Positions 44,116 through 52,581 of a DNA stretch of 64,000 nt are shown here, piece by piece. The stretch is taken from positions 496,001-560,000 of the forward strand of contig CAZIOP010000001.1 of assembly GCA_964540895.1 (NCBI GenBank). Direction: 5' to 3'. The notes under the pieces are model-generated. The model was given only the letters and a program-made list of their open reading frames with translations, did no database searches and had not been told where the DNA came from. The position numbers and the translations under genes are program-made. Each line of letters starts with the position of its first letter. The stretch's first letter is position 1. Origin of the DNA: Patescibacterium sp964540895 (GTDB taxonomy: Bacteria > Patescibacteriota > Patescibacteriia > Patescibacteriales > Patescibacteriaceae).

Positions 44116-45855
44116 ATGAAACTAACATTACAATATCTAAAAAAGCACAAAAAGAAATTAGCTTTGATTCTTGGCCTGGCTACTATTAACCAGGTTTTTT
44201 CACTGTTGGATCCACAAATCTTTCGTTTATTAATTGACGGTTATGTTAATCGTGCTGGCCAACTATCATCTGACGACTTTATTCGCGGGGTTGGCTTGTT
44301 ACTGCTTGGTTCTGTGGCAGTAGCCTTGATCTCCCGAATTGCCAAAAACTTTCAAGATTATTATGTTAACTACGTAACACAAAATATTGGTACATCACTA
44401 TATGGTCGAGCCATTAGTCATGCCCTGCGACTACCATATTTTGTCTTTGAAGATCAAAAATCAGGAGAAATTCTCCAAAAAATCCAAAAAGCTCGTATTG
44501 ATAATCAAGCCATTATCACCAGTGGTATTAACGTTGTCTTTGTTTCCTTGGTTGGCCTATTATTTGTTCTTATCTATGCCGCCACTGTCCATTGGTTGAT
44601 CTTTTTAGTATATTTTTTGCTCTTGCCTCTCTTAGGCACATTTACCTTCTTTATTAGTCGTCGGATTAAAGCTGCTCAACAAACCATTGTGAAACGAATG
44701 AGTGCTTTAGCTGGCTCAACTACTGAAACATTACGTAACGTGGAATTAGTGAAAAGCTTGGGTCTAGAGCAACAAGAAACTGACCGATTAAATGAAGTAA
44801 ACACTGAGATTCTGAACTTAGAGTTAATTAAAATTAAGTTGGTTCGTAAATTAAGCTTTATTCAAGGCTCTTTGATTAACCTTTGTCGTTCAGGCCTTAT
44901 GCTCTTAATGTTATGGTTAATCTATAACCATGATATTAGCTTAGGCCAATTCTTCAGCTTACTCTTCTACTCTTTTGCTATCTTTGGGCCACTATATGAG
45001 TTAAGTAATGTAGCTTCACAATATCAAGAAGCTAAAGCCTCCAACGAAGTTCTGGACAATATATTGAATATGAAACCAGAAGAAACAGTTGGTCGTGATA
45101 CAATAATTGATCATATTACTTCACTTAACTTTGAAGGTATTACCTTTAAATATAATGATGAAACAGAGCCAGCCTTGGCTAATATCTCTTTGGCTATTAA
45201 GCCAGGTGAAACAGTAGCTTTTGCTGGTCCATCAGGCTCTGGGAAAACCAGCTTGATTAAATTATTACTTGGTCTATATCAACCTACCAGTGGCTCTATT
45301 CTAATTAATGGCCATAATACGCAAACTATTAAACCAGAAAGCTTTAAAGAAAAACTCAGCTATGTTTCCCAAGATACTCAATTATTTGCTGGTACTATTC
45401 GAGCTAACCTCTTATTTGTTAATCCAAAAGCCAGCGACGAAGAATGTATCGAAGCAATGAAACATGCAGCTGCCTTGAGCTTATTAGAACGAGGTGACCA
45501 AGGTTTAGATACTAAAATTGGAGAAGGTGGCTTAAAAATCTCAGGGGGAGAAAAGCAACGTCTTGCTATTGCGAGGGCCCTGCTTCGTAAGCCAGACGTA
45601 ATTATCTTTGACGAGGCTACATCCAGTCTTGATAGTATTACTGAAAAGGCTATTACTGAAACTATTAAGAATATTACTGTGGCTAAACCAGAATTAATTA
45701 CCATTTTAATTGCCCATCGTCTCTCGACTATCATGCATGCAGATGAAATTTATGTTCTGGAAAAAGGTCATATAACTGAACATGGTAGTCATGAAGAACT
45801 CTTAAAACAACCAGGCTTATATTCTGCTCTCTGGCGACAGCAGAATGGTGAGTAA
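44116..45855 (+). CDS. ABC exporter, half-transporter (MsbA/LmrA-like)
   Basis: 579 residues. Six membrane helices lie in residues about 15-300. The nucleotide-binding domain has Walker A GPSGSGKTS near 373, the Q-loop SYVSQDTQLF, signature ISGGEKQR, Walker B VIIFDEATSSLD and the H-loop IAHRLST. It would work as a homodimer exporting lipids, peptides or drugs; the cargo cannot be told. It is the first gene after a divergent gap with eno, and metG follows with its own promoter inside the 3' end of this gene. Confidence 0.92.
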   Translation: MKLTLQYLKKHKKKLALILGLATINQVFSLLDPQIFRLLIDGYVNRAGQLSSDDFIRGVGLLLLGSVAVALISRIAKNFQDYYVNYVTQNIGTSLYGRAISHALRLPYFVFEDQKSGEILQKIQKARIDNQAIITSGINVVFVSLVGLLFVLIYAATVHWLIFLVYFLLLPLLGTFTFFISRRIKAAQQTIVKRMSALAGSTTETLRNVELVKSLGLEQQETDRLNEVNTEILNLELIKIKLVRKLSFIQGSLINLCRSGLMLLMLWLIYNHDISLGQFFSLLFYSFAIFGPLYELSNVASQYQEAKASNEVLDNILNMKPEETVGRDTIIDHITSLNFEGITFKYNDETEPALANISLAIKPGETVAFAGPSGSGKTSLIKLLLGLYQPTSGSILINGHNTQTIKPESFKEKLSYVSQDTQLFAGTIRANLLFVNPKASDEECIEAMKHAAALSLLERGDQGLDTKIGEGGLKISGGEKQRLAIARALLRKPDVIIFDEATSSLDSITEKAITETIKNITVAKPELITILIAHRLSTIMHADEIYVLEKGHITEHGSHEELLKQPGLYSALWRQQNGE

Positions 45856-45859
45856 CCAG

Positions 45860-45868
45860 TGGTATACT
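45860..45868 (+). promoter_or_regulatory. metG extended -10 element
   Basis: TGGTATACT with TATACT at 45863-45868, only 6 nt before the metG ATG at 45875 and directly after the stop of the ABC gene. It implies a leaderless metG mRNA. Confidence 0.6.
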
Positions 45869-45874
45869 ATCTAT

Positions 45875-47554
45875 ATGACAGAATCACCTAAAAAAATCTT
45901 TATTGGGGTCGCTTGGCCATATGTTAATGGCGATATTCATTTTGGACATTTAGCCGGCTATCTTATCCCTGCTGATATTTTTGCCCGTTTCCAACGGTTT
46001 GTTGGCAATGACGTTATGATGGTGTCTGGTTCAGATTGTTTTGGTACACCAGTGACGGTTGAAGCTGACAAACGAAATACTACCCCAGCCGTAATTATTG
46101 AAGAGTATCATCCTAAACATGAAGCTCTCTTTAAAGAGCTTAACCTCAGTTTTGATCTTTACACCAGAACTGATAATCCTGTGCATAAGGAAATTGTACA
46201 GGATTTATTTGTGACATTACTTGAAAAAAAATTACTGTATAAAGATACAACTGATCAATATTACTCAGAAACTGAAAATCGTTTCTTACCTGACCGCTAT
46301 GTGGAGGGTACGTGTCCTTATTGTGGAGATATTGAGGCTCGCAGCGACCAATGTGATAATTGCGGTCATGTGCTGGTTCAAGGAGAGTTAATCAATCCCA
46401 TAAGTAAATTAACCAAGTCCCCTGTTACAATGAAGTCTACCGAACATTATTTCTTTGATTGGCCAAAGTTAGAAAAATTCCTTGGTACCTATCTAGCGGA
46501 TTTTGGACCAGCCTGGCGACCTTGGATTTATAATGAATCAAAACGTTGGCTAGAGAATGGCCTTAAACCTCGATCAATTACCAGAGACCTAGACTGGGGC
46601 ATAGAAATTCCAGCTGACCGTATTCCAGCTGACCAATTAATTGCAGGTTATGAGCATAAACGAATCTATGTGTGGTTTGAAGCAGTCATAGGTTATCTAT
46701 CAGCTTCTATTAAATTATCTCGCGATCAAGGTAATAATGATCTATGGCAAGAATTTTGGCACAACACCAAAGCTAAGCATTTTTACTTCATGGGTAAAGA
46801 TAATTTAGTATTTCATACCATTTTTTGGCCGGGCCAACTTCATGCTTATGATGAAAAACTTCATTTACCTGACTTCCCTGCTGTTAACCAATTCTTAACC
46901 TTAAATAACGAAGCATTCTCTAAAAGCTTTGGCGTAACACTTGATCCACTAAAAATTCTTAGGGACTTCGATGTTGACTTGATTCGCCTCTACCTTTGTT
47001 TAATTATGCCAGAAAATCATGACAGTGATTTTTCCTGGACTGATTTTATTACCAAGGTTAATAATGTTATCATCTCTAACCTCGGTAATTTCCTTTTCCG
47101 TACGCTAAAACTATCTGAAGGGTTAACCTTTACAAATACGAATCCAGATAAAACTGTGGTAACTGAAGTAACTAATGCTTTAACTGAAGCTAAGGATCTA
47201 CTTCACGGCTGTAATTTCAAACGATACGCCGAACGTTTATTAGAATTATCAGCCTATGGTAATAAATATCTATCTGATACAACTCCGTGGACAGTTAAAA
47301 AAACAGATGAAGCCAAGTACCATGAAATCATGCACAGCTCATTAGTCATCAGCCTAGCGTTGGCCACTATGCTTTCCCCAATTGTACCAGTATCTGCCAA
47401 ACGTCTAACTTCCATGCTTAATATCTCTATAGAAACCTGGCCTTCTTCTACTGATCTCTTAGACATGGTCAAAAATATTACTATCACCTCACCTGAACCA
47501 TTATTTAAGAAGATTGAAGCTGATCCAGCTGATTTTAATGAGCGATATAAGTAA
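45875..47554 (+). CDS. metG: Methionyl-tRNA synthetase
   Basis: About 559 residues from the ATG at 45875; the frame is open to 45845 but the promoter lies in that part. The class I HIGH motif is DIHFGHLAGY. The zinc knuckle is CPYCGDIEARSDQCDNCG near 140. The second motif, usually KMSKS, reads AFSKS. The anticodon-binding helices include NNVIISNLGNFLFRT. It ends after the helical domain, with no C-terminal EMAP-like dimerisation domain. Confidence 0.93.
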   Translation: MTESPKKIFIGVAWPYVNGDIHFGHLAGYLIPADIFARFQRFVGNDVMMVSGSDCFGTPVTVEADKRNTTPAVIIEEYHPKHEALFKELNLSFDLYTRTDNPVHKEIVQDLFVTLLEKKLLYKDTTDQYYSETENRFLPDRYVEGTCPYCGDIEARSDQCDNCGHVLVQGELINPISKLTKSPVTMKSTEHYFFDWPKLEKFLGTYLADFGPAWRPWIYNESKRWLENGLKPRSITRDLDWGIEIPADRIPADQLIAGYEHKRIYVWFEAVIGYLSASIKLSRDQGNNDLWQEFWHNTKAKHFYFMGKDNLVFHTIFWPGQLHAYDEKLHLPDFPAVNQFLTLNNEAFSKSFGVTLDPLKILRDFDVDLIRLYLCLIMPENHDSDFSWTDFITKVNNVIISNLGNFLFRTLKLSEGLTFTNTNPDKTVVTEVTNALTEAKDLLHGCNFKRYAERLLELSAYGNKYLSDTTPWTVKKTDEAKYHEIMHSSLVISLALATMLSPIVPVSAKRLTSMLNISIETWPSSTDLLDMVKNITITSPEPLFKKIEADPADFNERYK

Positions 47555-47563
47555 TTACTTATT

Positions 47564-47594
47564 AAAAAATCCTCTGTATTACAGAGGATTTTTT
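47564..47594 (+). terminator. metG terminator
   Basis: Thirteen-bp stem AAAAAATCCTCTG / CAGAGGATTTTTT with a 5-nt loop, 10 nt after the stop; it also faces the minus-strand gene at 47607. Confidence 0.9.
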
Positions 47595-47606
47595 TTATAT
47601 GCGAAT

Positions 47607-47756
47607 TTATTCATTAGCTAACTCCAGAAAGGCATTTTTTATATCATCTTCACTTTCAAATATGCTACTTAAAGCTAAACCAGTGATGAGATGATGCTTA
47701 CCGTCAAAACGGTCAAGGCTTTTACTATCAAAGCCAGAGAAATATTCATTGTTCAT
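47607..47756 (-). CDS. 49-residue conserved-looking hypothetical protein
   Basis: A small frame from the ATG at 47756 to a TAA, 49 residues, acidic, with no membrane segment. The sequence begins MNNEYFSGFDSKSLDRFDGK and continues ITGLALSSIFESEDDIKNAF. It lies 15 nt after the stop of the 102-residue gene, on the same strand, and is followed by a terminator. It could also be the C-terminal remnant of a larger protein; I recognise no family. Confidence 0.4.
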   Translation of the reverse strand: MNNEYFSGFDSKSLDRFDGKHHLITGLALSSIFESEDDIKNAFLELANE

Positions 47757-47771
47757 AGGGGTCTTTTTATT

Positions 47772-48080
47772 TTACTGCATCTCACTTTTAATATCAACCA
47801 AACGACGAAGGATTAAATCCCGTAAATCAGGAATGGCTGATCGTAAAAATATAGTCATACCGTCAACATCTTCTTCATCTAATAACCTTTCTAAGTCTTC
47901 CAGTTGGTCAGCTGTTAAGTTGTCAAAAATTACCTGACTGATTTCTCTGTTTATCAATTCAATGAGTTCCTGACGAATTGTTTCATACCCCGCTTCATCA
48001 AGTCCTGAAACATATTTAGCTTCAATCAAACAATCTGCAAAATATCCAGCAAAGGCTTCTTGATCTTTTAATAAATCCAT
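47772..48080 (-). CDS. Small helical protein, possibly DUF5663-like
   Basis: 102 residues, all helical, strongly acidic (AFAGYFADCLIEAKYVSGL, NLTADQLEDLERLLDEEDVDG, LRDLILRRLVDIKSEMQ). No signal peptide or membrane segment. It resembles small CPR proteins annotated DUF5663, but I am not certain of the family. It has its own extended -10 element 20 nt before the ATG. Confidence 0.6.
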   Translation of the reverse strand: MDLLKDQEAFAGYFADCLIEAKYVSGLDEAGYETIRQELIELINREISQVIFDNLTADQLEDLERLLDEEDVDGMTIFLRSAIPDLRDLILRRLVDIKSEMQ

Positions 48081-48100
48081 AGTTAATAATAATAATCTGC

Positions 48101-48109
48101 ATTATAGCA
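48101..48109 (-). promoter_or_regulatory. Extended -10 element of the 102-residue gene
   Basis: TGCTATAAT on the minus strand with TATAAT at 48101-48106, predicted leader about 13 nt. Confidence 0.55.
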
Positions 48110-48145
48110 TATCACACAACGTGGAAAAATAAAAAATAATATTAC

Positions 48146-48709
48146 TTATTTCTGTTCAGTGTTATGTAATCGAAACTTTAATATCTTACAATTCTTTACT
48201 AAACCATCTTTATAAGATTCCATTTGTTTGTTAGTCAGCTTTTTAAAATAACCACGAGCTACTTTTAGAATTGGTAAATGAGTTACAATCAAAACATTAT
48301 TATAATCGGTTTTCTTTAAATCAGCTAAAAATTCAGCTAGCCGTTTTTTCATATCTTCGTATGATTCACCACCCTTGGGACGCGTTGTGAAAATATTTTT
48401 TTGTTTAGCTCGCCAGTCATAAAACAAGGTTACGTTTTTACCGTCAAAGCCAGTACTACGGTCATTTAAACGTTTATCACTAAAAACTCGAACATGATGA
48501 TAGCGATTAATTAACCGAGCTGTTTGCTTGGTACGAAATAATTGAGAAGTAATAATAACATCAAATTTTTCTTTGGCTAATATCTTAGCCGCAGCTTCTG
48601 CTTGTTCTCGACCTAAAGCAGTAAGCCGAACCTTAGGGTTCGGTTTACTATTACATAGATTCTTGACGTTGTAGTTGGTTTGGCCATGACGAAGAAAAGT
48701 TAGTTTCAT
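48146..48709 (-). CDS. Histidine phosphatase (phosphoglycerate mutase-like)
   Basis: 187 residues. The N-terminal RHG motif (KLTFLRHGQTNYN) supplies the catalytic His. Other core residues are the Arg in SQLFRTKQTA, the Glu in GGESYEDMKKR and the second His in NVLIVTHLPIL. It removes phosphate from small molecules or sugar phosphates; the exact substrate is not clear. Since eno is nearby in the genome a glycolytic mutase is possible, but the length is closer to the SixA/CobC-like phosphatases. Confidence 0.88.
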   Translation of the reverse strand: MKLTFLRHGQTNYNVKNLCNSKPNPKVRLTALGREQAEAAAKILAKEKFDVIITSQLFRTKQTARLINRYHHVRVFSDKRLNDRSTGFDGKNVTLFYDWRAKQKNIFTTRPKGGESYEDMKKRLAEFLADLKKTDYNNVLIVTHLPILKVARGYFKKLTNKQMESYKDGLVKNCKILKFRLHNTEQK

Positions 48710-48728
48710 GAAGGAAGAGTTAGGTTAA

Positions 48729-48890
48729 TTAATGGGAATTAGAAACTGTTGTACAACAATTTATGTCCTCTGATCGCACCTGCATAGTTACCCACATACT
48801 CAAGGTAATTAAAAGTGTGATAGCAGTGATTATTACTGCTATTTCTACGGCAGCAACAGTTGGTAATTTTTTGAACTTATTAGTAGCCAT
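48729..48890 (-). CDS. 53-residue single-pass membrane protein
   Basis: From the ATG at 48890 to TAA: MATNKFKKLPTVAAVEI, then a membrane helix at about 14-33 (VEIAVIITAITLLITLSMWV) and a short C-terminus with an adjacent pair of cysteines. It lies 34 nt after the NRAMP-like gene stop on the same strand, so it is probably co-transcribed. Too short for usual gene finding; no family recognised. Confidence 0.5.
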   Translation of the reverse strand: MATNKFKKLPTVAAVEIAVIITAITLLITLSMWVTMQVRSEDINCCTTVSNSH

Positions 48891-48924
48891 ACTATATCAT
48901 AAATATATTAATACATGAAACCAT

Positions 48925-50190
48925 TTAAAATTTCATGCTATATAGTAAACCAATAGCAGCTAAACTCATAATTACAGTAATTATCCAGCCTAAAATATTG
49001 GAAAGTCGTGAGTTTGTATACTTTCCCATAATCTTCTTGTTTCTGCCAGTGAGCATAATAATAACCAACAACGGTGGAGCACAAATTCCATTCAAAATAG
49101 CTGTATAATATAGCATCTGGAATGGTTTAATTGGAGTAAAGTTTACCAAGACACCCATTAGTGTGGCAATAATGATGACAAGATAAAAAATCCGTGCTTG
49201 ATTAAATCTTTTGCTTAGTCCTGATCGCCAATTAAATGTTTCTGCCAACGCATAAGCTGCTGAACCAGCTAGAATAGGTACGGCCAGTAACCCTGTGCCA
49301 ATAATACCAGCAGCAAATAACCAAAATGTTAATTCACCGGCTAAAGGACGCAAGGCGGCAGCGGCTTGGTCAGCAGTAGTAATAGTAGTGATACCATTAG
49401 CCCCTAAGGTTGAAGCAACGGTAACTATAATAAAGAACATTATTACATTTGAAAAAAGCATACCAACAAACGTATCTACTCGCATATGGCGAATTTCTGT
49501 CATAGAAATACTAGGTCGACGTTTGGTCCCTCCCTCTGGAATTTTATGAGCGGCTATCTCTTCTTCAACTTCTTCATCTGATTGCCAAAAGAACAAATAC
49601 GGGGAAATAGTGGTACCTAAAATAGCCACAATATTTAATATATAGGCCTGAGAGAAAGAGAAGGTTGGAATAATCGTTGAAAGGGCAATCACTCCCCAAT
49701 CTAATTTAATAATAAAGACCGTGGCTACATACGCAAACAGTGATAATGTTAAATACTTCAAAAATTTAGCATATGTTGGATATGGTACAAAGACTTCAAG
49801 AATCAGTGTTACTGTTGTTATAATTAACAACCAAACAATAAAAGGAAAGCCCACTAAAAGATTAGCGGCGGCGGCCATAGCTCCTAAATCAGCGCCAATG
49901 TTAATAATATTAGCTACACATAATATAGCTACTGAACCATAGAGAATAGGACGACTATAATTTTCTTTAATAACCCGTGCTAAACCTTTGCCTGTCACCA
50001 TTCCGATACGTCCACACATTTCCTGAATGGCCGTCATGAAAGGAAACGAGAATAAAGCTGTCCATAACTGACTATAGCCAAACTGTGCTCCTGTTTGTGA
50101 GTAGGTGGCTATACCAGAAGGATCATCATCTGATGCACCGGTAATAAACCCTGGACCTAGTTTCTTTAGCCAGGCTCTAATTTTTTTCAT
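48925..50190 (-). CDS. NRAMP-family divalent metal transporter with altered motif
   Basis: 421 residues and about eleven membrane helices. The first-helix motif, usually DPGN, reads DDPSGIATYSQTGAQFG. In the sixth helix the usual Met-Pro-His segment reads TTISPYLFFWQS. The other NRAMP helices are well preserved (AIQEMCGRIGMVTGKGLA). In the NRAMP family these two sites coordinate the metal, and replacement of the Asn and Met is known in a branch that moves magnesium. A -10 element 6 nt before the ATG gives a leaderless mRNA. Confidence 0.85.
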   Translation of the reverse strand: MKKIRAWLKKLGPGFITGASDDDPSGIATYSQTGAQFGYSQLWTALFSFPFMTAIQEMCGRIGMVTGKGLARVIKENYSRPILYGSVAILCVANIINIGADLGAMAAAANLLVGFPFIVWLLIITTVTLILEVFVPYPTYAKFLKYLTLSLFAYVATVFIIKLDWGVIALSTIIPTFSFSQAYILNIVAILGTTISPYLFFWQSDEEVEEEIAAHKIPEGGTKRRPSISMTEIRHMRVDTFVGMLFSNVIMFFIIVTVASTLGANGITTITTADQAAAALRPLAGELTFWLFAAGIIGTGLLAVPILAGSAAYALAETFNWRSGLSKRFNQARIFYLVIIIATLMGVLVNFTPIKPFQMLYYTAILNGICAPPLLVIIMLTGRNKKIMGKYTNSRLSNILGWIITVIMSLAAIGLLYSMKF

Positions 50191-50196
50191 AGTCTA

Positions 50197-50205
50197 AGTA
50201 TAGCA
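50197..50205 (-). promoter_or_regulatory. Extended -10 element of the NRAMP-like gene
   Basis: TGCTATACT on the minus strand with TATACT at 50197-50202, 6 nt before the ATG at 50190. Confidence 0.6.
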
Positions 50206-50227
50206 AAATTCTCTGATAAGAGACAAA

Positions 50228-50258
50228 AAAAATACCTGCTGTTAAGGCAGGTATTTTT
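50228..50258 (-). terminator. Terminator after the MerR/TipA gene
   Basis: Twelve-bp stem AAAAATACCTGC / GCAGGTATTTTT, 7-nt loop, right after the stop at 50261. It separates this gene from the NRAMP-like gene. Confidence 0.9.
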
Positions 50259-50260
50259 AA

Positions 50261-51016
50261 TTACAATGTCTTGTGGGCCTGACAAAAATAATGGATGGCT
50301 TGCTGCATGAATAAGGCTAAACCAGGGGCAAACTTTTCGTAATAAGCTGTGAAACGAGAATCCTCAACATACATCTGTCCTAAATTTTTGTACATTTCAA
50401 GAGAACAATCATAAAAAACATTAATCCCCTTGTAATGTTCAGCAATTAAAACTTGTACATCTTTGTCAGTTGGTCCCTTAGACATCATGTCAGCAATTTT
50501 TTTGGTAAGAGCATTTCCTTCTTCTTTAATTCTTTCGGCATCAGCTTTAGTCCACTGCTTAATACGCTCCTGACTTTGTTTATAAGCTTCAGTATTACCC
50601 CATCGCTCTTTAGCCTCCTCGGCATATTGTTTTACCTCTTCATCAGCAAAAGCATCATATAGCTCTCTGTCTGATGGCATTGTTTTGTTTGTCATATGTT
50701 TAATTGTTTTAGTAATAGTCTTAACTAATCCTTCAAGTCGTTTTTTTCGCAACTCAAGTAGATGTCTTTGATCTTTCAAAGCTGCTATCTGATCAAATTG
50801 CGGATTATTCATTATTCTTTGAATATCTTCTAACGAAAACTCTAATTCTCGAAAAAAAAGAATTTGTTGAAGACGTAACAAAGATTCTTGGCTATATACA
50901 CGATAGCCATTTTTCTGAACTCCAGACGGCTTTAATAACCCTATTTGATCATAGTACCTAAGAGTACGAGTAGAAACACCAGCTAATTGAGCTAGTTTGT
51001 GGATTGTATAAGACAT
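50261..51016 (-). CDS. MerR-family regulator with TipAS-like ligand domain
   Basis: 251 residues. The N-terminal winged helix has IHKLAQLAGVSTRTLRYYDQIGLL and NGYRVYSQESLLRLQQI. A coiled coil (residues about 75-110) dimerises the protein. The C-terminal half (residues about 120-251; ERWGNTEAYKQSQER, MSKGPTDKDVQVLIAEHY, CQAHKTL) matches the TipAS antibiotic-recognition domain. TipA regulators bind thiopeptides or other drugs and activate their own promoter; the promoter at 51045-51075 has the 19-nt spacer that this mechanism needs. Targets other than itself are not visible. Confidence 0.88.
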   Translation of the reverse strand: MSYTIHKLAQLAGVSTRTLRYYDQIGLLKPSGVQKNGYRVYSQESLLRLQQILFFRELEFSLEDIQRIMNNPQFDQIAALKDQRHLLELRKKRLEGLVKTITKTIKHMTNKTMPSDRELYDAFADEEVKQYAEEAKERWGNTEAYKQSQERIKQWTKADAERIKEEGNALTKKIADMMSKGPTDKDVQVLIAEHYKGINVFYDCSLEMYKNLGQMYVEDSRFTAYYEKFAPGLALFMQQAIHYFCQAHKTL

Positions 51017-51044
51017 GTTAGTTAGAATAGAGACCTCTAACTCT

Positions 51045-51075
51045 AGTATAAACTATGACGTAACGTCAATGTCAA
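51045..51075 (-). promoter_or_regulatory. MerR-type promoter and operator
   Basis: Minus strand: TTGACA at 51070-51075, 19-nt spacer, TATACT at 51045-51050. The spacer holds the palindrome TGACG-TTA-CGTCA (51056-51068). A second dyad GTTAGA...TCTAAC (51021-51041) lies in the leader. The wide spacer with an internal palindrome is the hallmark of MerR-controlled promoters. Confidence 0.75.
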
Positions 51076-51106
51076 ATATATTTATATTGCTAATATTAAA
51101 TAAAAC

Positions 51107-52513
51107 CTATACCTCAAATTGTTCTTGAGGCTTTGGAATATGAACTTCTAAGTTAGGAAGATGTTCATTAAGTAATTTTTGTAGGGCAGTGGCAGCCTCA
51201 ATTTCACCATGAACTAAGAAGACTTTCTTCAATCCCTTCAGTTCAGCAATATAATTATACAGTCCTGCTTGATCAGCATGAGCACTAAATTCATGAATAG
51301 TTATTACCCTAGCCTTTAACTCGTGGGTTTTACCAAAAATTGGTACACGTTCATGACCTTCTTGAATTTTTCGACCCAACGTATTTTCAGCTTGAAAACC
51401 AGTGAGGATAATAACTGCTTCTGGGTCCCACACAGTATGCTCTAGGTGATGAAGAATCCGGCCGCCTTCAGCCATACCAGAAGAAGCAATCACCATGAAT
51501 GGTCCAGCTTGAGAATTTAAAGCTTTTGATTCAGCTTTAGTTGTTACATATTTTAAATTCTCAAACGCAAATGGTGACTCATGGTTATACATAAAATCAG
51601 TTTTGGATTGCTCATCAAAATCATTCTGATGAGTTTTATAGACTTCAGTAATACTGTTTGATAATGGACTATCAATGTAAATTGGAAAAACAGGAATTTT
51701 GCCTTCATTATGAAGGCGGTGCAAAATATAAATTAATTCCTGAGTACGACCAAGAGCAAAAGCTGGCACAATTATCTTTCGCCCATGTTCAACTGCGTCG
51801 GTAATAACATCAATCAAAACTTTGTCAACTTCCGTAATGGGACGATGTAGTCGATTACCATAGGTACATTCAATAATAATTGCATCAATATCTTCAGTAA
51901 TTGATTCTGGGTCATGTAGAATTGGTACACCGCCATTACCTAGGTCACCAGTAAATAACAAATGTTTAGTTGTTCCCCCTTCTTCACTTTCAATCACCGT
52001 TACAGCTGAACCTAATATATGACCAGCATCATAAAATTTAAAACGAGTAGTATCATTCAATAGCTGCCAAGTTTGAGTTTTTCGAACATAGCCAACTTTA
52101 AAGAAATGATCATTTGTTTTCTCAACATCTTCTACTGAATACAAAGGAGGTAACAATTGATCTTCAGTAATACCTTCCGCTAATAAATGTTCATAGTCGC
52201 TTAACTGTATTTTAGCTGAATCAAGCATTATCAATGAAGCAATATCAGCTGTTGGTGAAGTCGCATAGACTTTACCATCATATCCATTTTTTATTAATAG
52301 TGGTAGTGTTCCACAATGATCAGCATGGGCATGCGAAAGAATGGCAGCCTGTAATGACTTGGGTTCAAAGGGTAACGTTTTATTTAAGGTATATGCCTCT
52401 AAACGACGACCTTGATGAAGCCCACAATCCAATAATATCTTAAAATTATTAGTCTCAAGTATATGCTTAGAGCCAGTCACACTTTGAGCAGCTCCGAAAA
52501 AAGTTATATTCAT
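51107..52513 (-). CDS. Metallo-beta-lactamase/beta-CASP RNA nuclease
   Basis: 468 residues. The MBL motif is SHAHADHCG near 59. The opening reads FFGAAQSVTGSKHIL and a GDLGNGGVPIL segment follows. The beta-CASP domain has SSGMAEGGRILHHLEH, and the final metal motif EFSAHADQAGL and the VHGEIEAATAL block close the active site. This is the CPSF73-like RNase family of bacteria and archaea that processes RNA. The gene has its own -10 8 nt before the ATG. Confidence 0.93.
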   Translation of the reverse strand: MNITFFGAAQSVTGSKHILETNNFKILLDCGLHQGRRLEAYTLNKTLPFEPKSLQAAILSHAHADHCGTLPLLIKNGYDGKVYATSPTADIASLIMLDSAKIQLSDYEHLLAEGITEDQLLPPLYSVEDVEKTNDHFFKVGYVRKTQTWQLLNDTTRFKFYDAGHILGSAVTVIESEEGGTTKHLLFTGDLGNGGVPILHDPESITEDIDAIIIECTYGNRLHRPITEVDKVLIDVITDAVEHGRKIIVPAFALGRTQELIYILHRLHNEGKIPVFPIYIDSPLSNSITEVYKTHQNDFDEQSKTDFMYNHESPFAFENLKYVTTKAESKALNSQAGPFMVIASSGMAEGGRILHHLEHTVWDPEAVIILTGFQAENTLGRKIQEGHERVPIFGKTHELKARVITIHEFSAHADQAGLYNYIAELKGLKKVFLVHGEIEAATALQKLLNEHLPNLEVHIPKPQEQFEV

Positions 52514-52521
52514 ATAACTTA

Positions 52522-52527
52522 AGTATA
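52522..52527 (-). promoter_or_regulatory. -10 element of the beta-CASP nuclease gene
   Basis: TATACT on the minus strand with 8 nt to the ATG at 52513; leaderless start expected. Confidence 0.5.
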
Positions 52528-52556
52528 CCTAAAATACGATAATTGAGAAAATGAAA

Positions 52557-52581
52557 AGAACGCCTGTGGATTAGGCGTTCT
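52557..52581 (-). terminator. Terminator overlapping the stop of the HAD-like gene
   Basis: Nine-bp stem AGAACGCCT / AGGCGTTCT with a 7-nt loop, then U-rich sequence. The last two sense codons and part of the TAA lie in the stem. Confidence 0.8.
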
